From the NCBI GenBank assembly GCA_963693005.1, contig OY843725.1, positions 1-7,315 of the forward strand: a stretch of DNA of 7,315 bases, written 5' to 3'. Positions 1-5,069 of this stretch are shown here, one piece after another (position 1 is the first letter of the stretch; each line of letters opens with the position of its first letter). Made by a program: the position numbers and the translations under genes. The stretch is from Bodonicaedibacter sp963693005 (GTDB taxonomy: Bacteria > Pseudomonadota > Alphaproteobacteria > UBA6184). The notes beneath the pieces were generated by a model. It searched no databases and was not told the DNA's origin. It saw only the letters and a program-made list of their open reading frames with translations.

Positions 1-491
1 CCTCCGCCTCTGCCTCCACGTCGACTAAGACGGAGAAAGGCGCACGTCAGGAGGCGGCCCCGGTGGTGCGACTCGACATGGACCTCGCACCCGCCGAGGA
101 CGCATCCCCCGCCTCCGTGTCCCGCTCCCCGTCGCCCGCGTCCATCTCCCGCACCGCGTCCTCCGTCGCGTCCCCACCCGATGCCGATGGCCACGCTCTT
201 CACACGGACTCTGACGACCGTGCTAGCGATGCCGACGTTGATCGAGCTGCTGCTGGTGGAGCCACCAAGCCAGACGCTCAGGATGGTGCTGAGCCCGAGA
301 CCGACAAGGACGAGCGGCAGCGGTGGGGCACGTCGTACTACCGCATGGCCCGCCGCGTGAAGTCCGCTGCCCGGACATACGGCGCAGCAGCGTGGCATGC
401 GAACGTCGAGGGGCCCGGGGTGCACGCCGCCGCCAAGGCCGGGGCCGCCGCCCGCCGGAGCAAGGCCATGCGCCCTGATGCTCGCAAGTAG
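1..491 (+). CDS. 3' end of a Ser/Pro/Ala-rich protein of unknown function (5' end outside window)
   Basis: The frame with codons starting at position 3 is open from the window edge to a TAG at 489-491, giving 162 visible residues. No ATG is needed inside the window, so this is read as the C-terminus of a longer protein; the ATG at 78 is probably internal. The visible part starts with a Ser/Thr-rich stretch, then a degenerate repeat of the type SPASVSR / SPASISR (from about nt 105) with RS-like phosphorylation potential, then an acidic Asp/Glu-rich segment. It ends in a basic, helix-prone tail of roughly 60 residues with RRVKSAAR and RRSKAMRPDARK. Third positions are mostly G or C, as in the neighbouring genes. 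No catalytic motif or membrane segment is visible and I recognise no family. The disordered acidic-to-basic composition would suit a scaffold or nucleic-acid-associated protein, but that is inference only. Confidence 0.7.
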   Translation, partial: SASASTSTKTEKGARQEAAPVVRLDMDLAPAEDASPASVSRSPSPASISRTASSVASPPDADGHALHTDSDDRASDADVDRAAAGGATKPDAQDGAEPETDKDERQRWGTSYYRMARRVKSAARTYGAAAWHANVEGPGVHAAAKAGAAARRSKAMRPDARK

Positions 492-590
492 CGCGCCTTC
501 CCACTGTACACACTTCGCTGTCGCAATGACAAAAACAAAGACCGAGAGATCAGTGAACAGTGGAAATGACTTGATGGTGTGTGAACGTTG

Positions 591-624
591 GTTGTGTTGC
601 GTGCCCTGCCAGCACCCACCCAGG
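591..624 (+). promoter_or_regulatory. Start-proximal element of gene 2 (G/T-rich tract, TGCC, CAGC)
   Basis: GTTGTGTT lies at 591-598, GTGCC at 601-605 (24 nt before the ATG) and CAGC at 610-613, followed by a second CAG at 621-623. The same words recur just upstream of the starts at 2139, 3251 and 5070. The role is unproven: an initiator-type promoter or a trans-splice acceptor (G/T tract followed by CAG) would both fit. Confidence 0.35.
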
Positions 625-984
625 ATGCTCCGCCGCACGATGCAGAAGGCGCAGATGCACAAGGCGCCGCAGAACCCCGGCCCGGCCCTGCACGGCTGGG
701 GGCGCTCCATCCAGAAGCGCCGCCTCGAGTACGAGACCGTCGAGTCCAAGTACGGCGCCCGCGAGTTCAACAAGAACTGGGACCTGGCCGGGCTCCAGAC
801 CCGCTCCACCGACTACATGCAGGTCCGCACCTACTTCAACTTCGGCGGCCGCATGGGCGGCTGGCTCTTCAACTGGGGTCAGATGGGCGTCCTCGTCACC
901 GTCCCGGGTATGGGCGTCCTGTACGTCATCCACGACCTCAACGACCGCTACGACAAGTCCATCCACCGCGCGGCCTGGTGGTAA
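625..984 (+). CDS. Small single-span membrane protein, probable mitochondrial inner-membrane subunit
   Basis: 119 residues from ATG 625 to TAA 982-984. The N-terminus (MLRRTMQKAQMHK) is basic, lacks acidic residues and could act as a mitochondrial targeting signal or matrix tail. A charged middle part follows, with KRRLEYETVESKYGAREF at about residues 31-48. One hydrophobic segment lies at about 77-103 (WLFNWGQMGVLVTVPGMGVLY), and a short hydrophilic C-terminus ends in two tryptophans. Small proteins of this build, rich in Tyr and Trp with one membrane span, are typical of accessory subunits of respiratory complexes or ATP synthase in protists. That is inference from shape; I cannot name the subunit. 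In-frame ATGs at 526 and 574 exist, but the DNA there has lost the high-GC3 pattern and carries the element shared with other starts, so 625 is preferred. No TATA-like signal stands out upstream. Confidence 0.75.
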   Translation: MLRRTMQKAQMHKAPQNPGPALHGWGRSIQKRRLEYETVESKYGAREFNKNWDLAGLQTRSTDYMQVRTYFNFGGRMGGWLFNWGQMGVLVTVPGMGVLYVIHDLNDRYDKSIHRAAWW

Positions 985-1114
985 GCTCATCGGAGGGGCC
1001 GCACGCCGTCTCCCCCGTACTGGCATCTCGCGATGTGTCGGCGTTCCTCGTCGAGCGTGAAGACGTGTGGGAGCGGCCGCGGCCCCGCCACGTTCTAAGG
1101 GTCATGTGCCGCCG

Positions 1115-1161
1115 TGCCCGCCCTCCCCCGCAGCCAGGCCCCGTGCTGTGGTGGGCGGGCA
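1115..1161 (+). repeat. GC-rich two-part hairpin downstream of gene 2
   Basis: TGCCCGCCC (1115-1123) is perfectly complementary to GGGCGGGCA (1153-1161). Inside it, CCGCAGC (1128-1134) pairs with GCTGTGG (1145-1151) with one G-U wobble, leaving a 10-nt loop. Together this is about 16 base pairs with a small asymmetric internal loop. It lies 130 nt after the stop of gene 2 and about 30 nt before a T-rich stretch. It could be a 3' UTR structure, a processing signal or part of a small RNA. In DNA this GC-rich some chance pairing is expected. Confidence 0.45.
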
Positions 1162-1280
1162 GGAAGACCGCGACGGTGCATGGTAGTAGGACTTTCTTTC
1201 AAAAGTCTATAGTTCAAAAAAATTCGAGCGATGAACACATGCGGGTGTGCTATTGCAATGATCGAATGTTGTGACAATGC

Positions 1281-1414
1281 CCAGCACACAAAAAGATACA
1301 TTGAAAGAACAAACACAGCAAACACAAAACGCCAAGAAAAAACAGCAAAAACACACACAAGAACTAGAACACCAACGAAAGAGACACTCTTCGAGAAACA
1401 AACACCACATCACC
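1281..1414 (+). promoter_or_regulatory. A-rich, T-poor leader of gene 3
   Basis: By direct count about 73 of 134 bases are A and only 8 are T, against a GC-rich background. Such an A/C-rich stretch directly before an ATG resembles an unstructured 5' untranslated leader. It is also open in frame with gene 3 from an ATG at 1277, so it could instead encode a Lys/Gln-rich N-terminal extension of 46 residues. The sharp change in composition favours a leader. Confidence 0.4.
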
Positions 1415-1957
1415 ATGCGCAACAGCAGCTCCAGCGCCAAGGCCAGGGTCGCCCCAGCCTCGGGACGGCCGCCCATCCGGACCCCGGACGCCGCCCTCCC
1501 GGCCACCGTCGACGGTATGCAGCGGCTGTACTACGCCAAGCGGGAGGCGCTGCGGTACGACCAGGGCCGCCTCGCGGCCGTCACGGCCGCCCTCATCGCC
1601 GTCCGCAACGCCCAGTGGCACCACATGCCCCTCCCGCCTCTGTCCGACGACGACGGTGGAGAGCAAGAGGGCGAAGAGGGCGACAGCAGCACTGCGACGA
1701 AGCCAAGCAGCACCGCCACACCTACCCCCAGCGCGTCCCAGGGCACAGGGGGCCGCAGCGACAAGGCCAAGACGCCGGACCGGAAGCGCCACCGCTCGCC
1801 GTCCGTCCCCGCTTCCACCCCACGGGATCAGCGGGGAGGAGGGCAGGGAGGGCAGGGAGGACATGGAGGGGATGCCACGGTGGACGGGTCGTCCCCTGCG
1901 TGGTCCATCGTCCGCTCGAGGGTCGCACCACCATGGGTCCCACCTCCACCCTTCTAG
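1415..1957 (+). CDS. Hypothetical protein with one helical segment and a disordered charged tail
   Basis: 180 residues from ATG 1415 to TAG 1955-1957. Residues 1-30 are Ser/Pro/Ala-rich. Residues 32-69 are predicted by eye to be a helix (VDGMQRLYYAKREALRYDQG and following, ending near NAQWHH), the only part that looks folded. An acidic stretch follows (SDDDGGEQEGEEGD, about 77-90), then Ser/Thr/Pro-rich linker, a basic cluster KAKTPDRKRHRS (about 118-128) that could serve as a nuclear localisation signal, a Gly/Gln repeat (GGGQGGQGGHGG, 141-152) and a proline-rich end. No family is recognised. The helix plus acidic and basic tail suggests a nuclear or chromatin-associated protein, but this is weak inference. 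A longer form starting at ATG 1277 (226 residues) cannot be excluded. The Gly/Gln repeat is encoded by a G-quadruplex-type tract. Confidence 0.6.
   Translation: MRNSSSSAKARVAPASGRPPIRTPDAALPATVDGMQRLYYAKREALRYDQGRLAAVTAALIAVRNAQWHHMPLPPLSDDDGGEQEGEEGDSSTATKPSSTATPTPSASQGTGGRSDKAKTPDRKRHRSPSVPASTPRDQRGGGQGGQGGHGGDATVDGSSPAWSIVRSRVAPPWVPPPPF
1840..1860 (+). repeat. G-quadruplex-type tract inside gene 3 (9-nt tandem repeat)
   Basis: The 9-nt unit AGGGCAGGG occurs twice in tandem (1840-1848 and 1849-1857) followed by AGG. It supplies four runs of three G with loops of 2, 1 and 2 nt (1841-1857), which matches the classic G-quadruplex pattern with very short loops. It encodes the QGGQGG repeat of gene 3. 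Confidence 0.7.
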
Positions 1958-1965
1958 GCCCAGGA

Positions 1966-2037
1966 ACTGGTCTCTCCCGGTCCCATGGTGGCCGCTGCAC
2001 CGACGCACCTCGAGGTTCGACACGCCGGACTGGTCTC
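1966..2037 (+). repeat. Two copies of ACTGGTCTC downstream of gene 3
   Basis: The 9-nt word ACTGGTCTC is found at 1966-1974, 9 nt after the stop of gene 3, and at 2029-2037. A third copy is at 4852-4860, downstream of the GH27 gene. All three are on the + strand in non-coding DNA. The function is unknown; a 3' UTR or intergenic signal is possible. Confidence 0.35.
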
Positions 2038-2113
2038 CAGGCGCGGCCCCACCCATCAGCACTTGAGCTGTTCGTCAGTCCGTCTATCCCCAATCACGGT
2101 GGACGCTGTGTGG

Positions 2114-2138
2114 GTGCCGTTGTTGTGGAGCACAGCCC
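2114..2138 (+). promoter_or_regulatory. Start-proximal element of gene 4 (GTGCCGTTGT and ACAGC)
   Basis: GTGCCGTTGT at 2114-2123 begins 25 nt before the ATG and ACAGC lies at 2132-2136. The identical 10-mer begins 24 nt before the ATG of the next gene, again with ACAGC before the ATG. This is a candidate initiator or trans-splice acceptor site shared by two secreted-protein genes. Confidence 0.4.
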
Positions 2139-2945
2139 ATGGCGCTCCGCACGGCGCTGCTCGCCATCGCTGCGGCAGCTTGCTCCCTCGGCGGTGTGGC
2201 CAGCGGCACGGAGCTCCCGTCCTTGGCCGACACCACCGGCTGCCCATGGTACCTGGCGGCCGAGCACGCCCTGCCCTGCCGCACCGCCCCCGCACCACAG
2301 CCGCTCCTCGCCGCCTTCTCCACACCGCCCCATGTGCCCATGCCCTCGGGTGTCACCTCCGTCCTCCATGGCTTTGGCCGCGCCATCGCACGCAGCCACG
2401 ACGCCGTGAACACTGGTAGTGCAGCGGCAACGCACCACACCGCCAGCCGTGGGTACAGCTACGCGGTGGACTACGGGCACCACTTCTGCCTCCTCTTCAC
2501 CGCCCTGGCCGGGCACGACGCGGCGAGGCCGACCGACGTGGAGGACCCGCAGGACCCGGACTTCCTGGAGTGGGCGCGGTGGTCCATGGCGACCGGGCAG
2601 TGCCTCCGCGACCGCGCCTTGCTCGCCCTCCGCAACGCCACGGACAACAGTCTTCGCGCGCGCCACGACGGCCACTCGAGCATGATTGAGGCTGCGGACG
2701 AGGCGAAGGGATCAACTTCTCTTGTCTCGCGGTGCGAGCAGTTCGAGGCCGCGGCGGTGGCGGCCCACGCTCGGTGCTACGTGCGGCACGGCTTCTGCGA
2801 CCTCTCCTGGAGCGCGTGGTGGCGCACCGTGGCGCACGTGGGGCTGCGGGGGTTCGACCAGTGGGCGACGCTGCGGGAGGGGCTCCACGCGGCGTGGCTG
2901 TGCTTCGCCTACACCACCTTCGGCACAGACCCCGTCCGGAACTGA
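2139..2945 (+). CDS. Secreted cysteine-rich protein of unknown family
   Basis: 268 residues from ATG 2139 to TGA 2943-2945. The N-terminus is a clear signal peptide: a short basic start (MALR), a hydrophobic Ala/Leu core to about residue 17, and a likely cleavage near residues 22-23 (VASG|T). The mature part has eight cysteines (35, 47, 117, 155, 199, 213, 220, 255), enough for four disulfides. A helix-like block with C199-x13-C213-x6-C220 is followed by Trp-rich sequence (SWSAWW). One N-glycosylation sequon is seen (NAT, 166-168). No second membrane segment is visible, so the protein is probably secreted or lumenal. I recognise no domain. It sits directly before a secreted GH27 enzyme and shares a 10-nt upstream word with it, which hints at joint expression, but I infer no enzymatic role. 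GC3 is high throughout, which supports the frame. Confidence 0.75.
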   Translation: MALRTALLAIAAAACSLGGVASGTELPSLADTTGCPWYLAAEHALPCRTAPAPQPLLAAFSTPPHVPMPSGVTSVLHGFGRAIARSHDAVNTGSAAATHHTASRGYSYAVDYGHHFCLLFTALAGHDAARPTDVEDPQDPDFLEWARWSMATGQCLRDRALLALRNATDNSLRARHDGHSSMIEAADEAKGSTSLVSRCEQFEAAAVAAHARCYVRHGFCDLSWSAWWRTVAHVGLRGFDQWATLREGLHAAWLCFAYTTFGTDPVRN

Positions 2946-3161
2946 CCTCTCCGCTCTGCTGCACCGTGGGGCCTTGAACCGGTCGCCTTTGTTCTGATCG
3001 AGTCGCGACAAGACTGCTCAGTAAACAACGGCGACCGAGAGGCGGCACAGACAGGAACAGAAGAGACGGCACATGAAGGCAGACCACCGCTTCACCACCA
3101 CTCCAACCATCAAACACTAACCGTTCGACGTCAGCGTCCGGACACCGCGTGTCATCTCCTC

Positions 3162-3178
3162 ACCACACTTTGTGTGGT
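3162..3178 (+). repeat. Perfect 7-bp hairpin with CACTTTGTG core upstream of the GH27 gene
   Basis: ACCACAC (3162-3168), loop TTT, GTGTGGT (3172-3178): a perfect stem with a 3-nt loop, centred about 80 nt before the start codon. The same 9-nt core CACTTTGTG, in a related hairpin, occurs at 4914-4922 upstream of the kinase gene. As duplex DNA it could equally be an operator-like inverted repeat for a dimeric factor. Confidence 0.5.
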
Positions 3179-3226
3179 AGTCTTGTTGCGGTGCCGCTCC
3201 TGCTGAGATGTTCCTGCCCTTGGACC

Positions 3227-3250
3227 GTGCCGTTGTCGCAGCTGACAGCA
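3227..3250 (+). promoter_or_regulatory. Start-proximal element of gene 5 (GTGCCGTTGT and ACAGC)
   Basis: GTGCCGTTGT at 3227-3236 begins 24 nt before the ATG, and ACAGC is at 3245-3249, directly before it. The layout is nearly identical to that upstream of gene 4. A mature 5' end here would remove the out-of-frame ATG at 3208. Confidence 0.4.
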
Positions 3251-4708
3251 ATGCGCGCGGCGCTCCTCGCGGCCGCCCTCACCGCCGTCGTTGCGACGAT
3301 GGCGTCCGCCCGTGGCCCGGCGCGTGGGTACGACACCTGGGACGGGTTCAAGTTCGGCATCAACGAGAGCAACGTGCTGCAGCAGGCGGGGCTCATCCAC
3401 GAAGCCAACGCCCAGGGCGGCATGTACAAGTACTTCATCCTCGACGAAGGGTGGTCTCATGCCGACGGGTACAACATCTTCGACCACAAGTGGGTGCTCG
3501 ACGGCTACGGCTACCACCGCCCGAACCCGAAGGCCTTCCCCTCCGCCAGCGGCGGGTCCTTCGCGCCCCTTGCGGCGAAGCTCAAGGCGGACCACAACCT
3601 GACCCTCGGGCTGTGGATGCTCCACGGCGTCACAGAGCAGGCGCTCAAGGCGAACTACCCGGTGAAGAACGGCGGCGGGGCGACCGTCCGCGACATCGTG
3701 ATCCCCGGCGTGGTCTGCCCGTGGCACACGGACATCCACGCCATCAACGTCTCGCACCCGGCCGGGCGGGCGTACTACGCCGGCATGATGGAGCTCTACA
3801 GGGAGTGGGGCGTCGGGTACATCAAGGTGGACTGCATCTTCGGGAACAACCTGGACCCGACGGCGATCCAGGCCATCTCCTCCATGGTCGACCCGGCCTC
3901 GATGGTGTACTCCCTCTCCCCGGGGTCCCTGGCCTCCCCCGCCCTCGCCCTGCAGTACGCCGCGCCCTACGCGGACTCGTACCGCATGACGAACGACCTG
4001 TACCAGTGCTGGTCGCGGCTCTTCCACGAGTGCGCCATCGAGCAGCTCGTGTACGTCCGCGACTTCGTCCCCATCATCGGTGTCGCCTCCAACGTCTCGT
4101 GGCGCCCCGCGGCCCGCTCCTACCCGGACATGGACATGCTCCCGTACGGCGGCTTCGCTCTCGCCGCTGACAGCGACAACAGTGACCAGCACCGCCGTGC
4201 CCCGCACCCTGGGGCGAAGGTGGGCGGGCGCCTCGGTGCGTGGAAGCTGACCGTCGGGATGCGGCGCTGGATGGCGGGCATGTGGTCGCTGCTGCAGTCC
4301 CCGGTGGTGATCACCGGCGACATCGCCCAGGCGACCCCGGACGAGCGGGCGCTGCTGGCGAACGGCCGCCTCGCGGCGATGCACCAGGACGCCTCGGCGC
4401 AGCGCGTCGTCCGGTTCCACGTCGCCAAGGGCGGGGCGTCCGGGTACGCCGTGATGACGGCCCAGGGGACGGTCGGGACCTACGTTGGCTTCTTCCCTTA
4501 CGCCGCGGAGTTCGGCGCCGACTACGTGGTCACGGCGGAGGTGCCTGCCAAGGAGATGGGGTGGCCCGCGACGGCCTCCGTTGGGTTCCTCGAGGACTTC
4601 TTCGGCGGGACCGCCCCGAAGGCTGCCCTCGCCCTGGACAACGGCGTGGTGTCGCTGCAGGCCACCGTCAACGACGCCGCCGTCTTCCTCGTGACGCTGC
4701 AGAACTAA
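3251..4708 (+). CDS. Secreted GH27 glycosidase, APSE-like (beta-L-arabinopyranosidase/alpha-galactosidase type)
   Basis: 485 residues from ATG 3251 to TAA 4706-4708. A signal peptide spans about residues 1-20 (hydrophobic Ala/Leu/Val core, cleavage near ASA|RG), so the enzyme enters the secretory path or lysosome. The catalytic (beta/alpha)8 barrel shows GH27 landmarks in order: GYDTWDGF (26-33), FILDEGW (62-68), LGLWMLHGVTEQALKANYPV (119-138), YIKVDC with the probable nucleophile Asp194, VYSLSPGSLASP (219-230), YRMTND with the probable acid/base Asp249, and YPDMDMLPYG (291-300). SPVVITGDI (350-358) follows, then a C-terminal beta-sandwich from about 390. From memory, the wording around LHGVTEQALKAN, VYSLSPG and PDMDMLP follows the plant APSE branch of GH27 more than classic alpha-galactosidases, so the substrate could be beta-L-arabinopyranosides or alpha-galactosides of plant or algal polysaccharide. 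Four N-glycosylation sequons are seen (38, 116, 166, 281). No ATG occurs in frame upstream. The reading is intact and no intron is needed. Confidence 0.88.
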   Translation: MRAALLAAALTAVVATMASARGPARGYDTWDGFKFGINESNVLQQAGLIHEANAQGGMYKYFILDEGWSHADGYNIFDHKWVLDGYGYHRPNPKAFPSASGGSFAPLAAKLKADHNLTLGLWMLHGVTEQALKANYPVKNGGGATVRDIVIPGVVCPWHTDIHAINVSHPAGRAYYAGMMELYREWGVGYIKVDCIFGNNLDPTAIQAISSMVDPASMVYSLSPGSLASPALALQYAAPYADSYRMTNDLYQCWSRLFHECAIEQLVYVRDFVPIIGVASNVSWRPAARSYPDMDMLPYGGFALAADSDNSDQHRRAPHPGAKVGGRLGAWKLTVGMRRWMAGMWSLLQSPVVITGDIAQATPDERALLANGRLAAMHQDASAQRVVRFHVAKGGASGYAVMTAQGTVGTYVGFFPYAAEFGADYVVTAEVPAKEMGWPATASVGFLEDFFGGTAPKAALALDNGVVSLQATVNDAAVFLVTLQN

Positions 4709-4747
4709 CACAGCGTGAGCTCCCACCCAGGCCGACAATGTTAGGCT

Positions 4748-4792
4748 CCTTTAAAAAAAACAAATGATCCTGTTGTCCGGATGTTGTTGTCA
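4748..4792 (+). terminator. Candidate polyadenylation region of the GH27 gene
   Basis: About 40 nt after the stop, an A-run (TTTAAAAAAAACAAATG, 4750-4766) is followed by G/T-rich DNA (TGTTGTCC, TGTTGTTGTC). An A-rich upstream element followed by a GU-rich downstream element is the usual eukaryotic cleavage and polyadenylation arrangement. No exact AATAAA is present. Confidence 0.4.
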
Positions 4793-4910
4793 CACCCTTC
4801 TATCCAACGATGATGTGTGGTGCGTCGAACCCCGCCCTATAGTCCCTCAAGACTGGTCTCGATGCGACCGCCGCGTCCCCAAAGCCCAAGCGCTTCCGCC
4901 TTTCGATTTC

Positions 4911-4925
4911 CTTCACTTTGTGAGG
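4911..4925 (+). repeat. Short hairpin with CACTTTGTG core upstream of the kinase gene
   Basis: CTTCAC, loop TTT, GTGAGG gives a 6-bp stem with one G-T wobble. The central CACTTTGTG (4914-4922) is identical to the centre of the hairpin at 3162-3178 upstream of the GH27 gene, while the flanks differ but still pair. Confidence 0.35.
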
Positions 4926-4971
4926 TGGCCCTCGCCGCCCCTCCGCCACGATCGCTTCTTTTTGACCACAC

Positions 4972-4996
4972 TCACTTGTCAATCGAAAACAAGTGA
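4972..4996 (+). repeat. Perfect 8-bp inverted repeat upstream of the kinase gene
   Basis: TCACTTGT (4972-4979) and ACAAGTGA (4989-4996) are exact reverse complements with a 9-nt spacer. It begins 98 nt before the start codon and lies in the A/T-rich gap. It could be a factor-binding site or a leader hairpin. Confidence 0.45.
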
Positions 4997-5042
4997 CATG
5001 GAAAAAAGTGTAGCACAAGAAGTGATCCTCGTGTTGATTGTT

Positions 5043-5069
5043 GTTGTGTTCTGCCGACCACAGCGGGCG
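5043..5069 (+). promoter_or_regulatory. Start-proximal element of the kinase gene
   Basis: GTTGTGTT (5043-5050), TGCC (5052-5055) and ACAGC (5060-5064) precede the ATG at 5070. GTTGTGTT followed by TGCC and then CAGC matches the order seen upstream of gene 2 at 591-613. Confidence 0.35.

Larger units (their letters stand above)
985..1414 (+). other. 430-nt intergenic region between genes 2 and 3
   Basis: No supportable gene is seen. The first 200 nt are GC-rich and include the hairpin at 1115-1161, so they may be the 3' UTR of gene 2. From about 1190 the composition switches to A/T-rich, with a small inverted repeat (GACTTT 1190-1195 and AAAGTC 1202-1207) and an A-run at 1215-1221 that could be gene 2's polyadenylation area. 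The last 134 nt form the A-rich leader described separately. No tRNA-like cloverleaf was recognised. Confidence 0.6.
2946..3250 (+). other. 305-nt intergenic region between genes 4 and 5
   Basis: No gene is supported. The part from about 3001 to 3120 is T-poor (10 T in 120 nt by count) and purine/C-rich, recalling the leader of gene 3. It holds an 8-nt palindrome GTCGCGAC (3002-3009), the hairpin at 3162-3178 and the start-proximal element at 3227-3250. An out-of-frame ATG at 3208 lies 43 nt before the true start, so a transcript starting further upstream would meet a competing start. Confidence 0.55.
4709..5069 (+). other. 361-nt intergenic region between the GH27 and kinase genes
   Basis: No gene is supported on either strand. 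From left to right it holds the candidate polyadenylation area (4748-4792), a third ACTGGTCTC (4852-4860), the CACTTTGTG hairpin (4911-4925), an 8-bp inverted repeat (4972-4996) and the G/T-rich start element (5043-5069). An in-frame ATG at 4998 would add 24 residues with a hydrophobic core (VILVLIVVVFC) to the kinase protein. The lower GC there favours untranslated leader. Confidence 0.55.

Noticed and set aside
2010..2040. GGTTCGA-like word as a tRNA T-loop
   Set aside because: No matching acceptor, D-arm or anticodon arm can be drawn around it.
1231..2409. 392-codon + strand frame spanning genes 3 and 4
   Set aside because: It crosses the A-rich leader, the whole of gene 3, an intergenic gap and the signal peptide of gene 4 in the wrong frame, and its translation is Arg/Pro/His-rich.
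3208..4170. Out-of-frame ATG-started frame overlapping the GH27 gene
   Set aside because: The translation is Arg-rich low complexity without motifs. It matters only as a possible competing upstream ATG.
3152..4738. Long open frame on the - strand opposite the GH27 gene
   Set aside because: Very GC-rich coding DNA leaves the opposite strand open. Its translation is Arg/Val/His/Gly-rich with no recognisable domain, while the + strand carries a clear GH27 enzyme.
1207..4843. CTATAGT at 1207-1213 and 4837-4843 as a TATA-like promoter
   Set aside because: A 7-mer found twice is weak, the distances to the starts (208 and 233 nt) are long, and other genes lack it.
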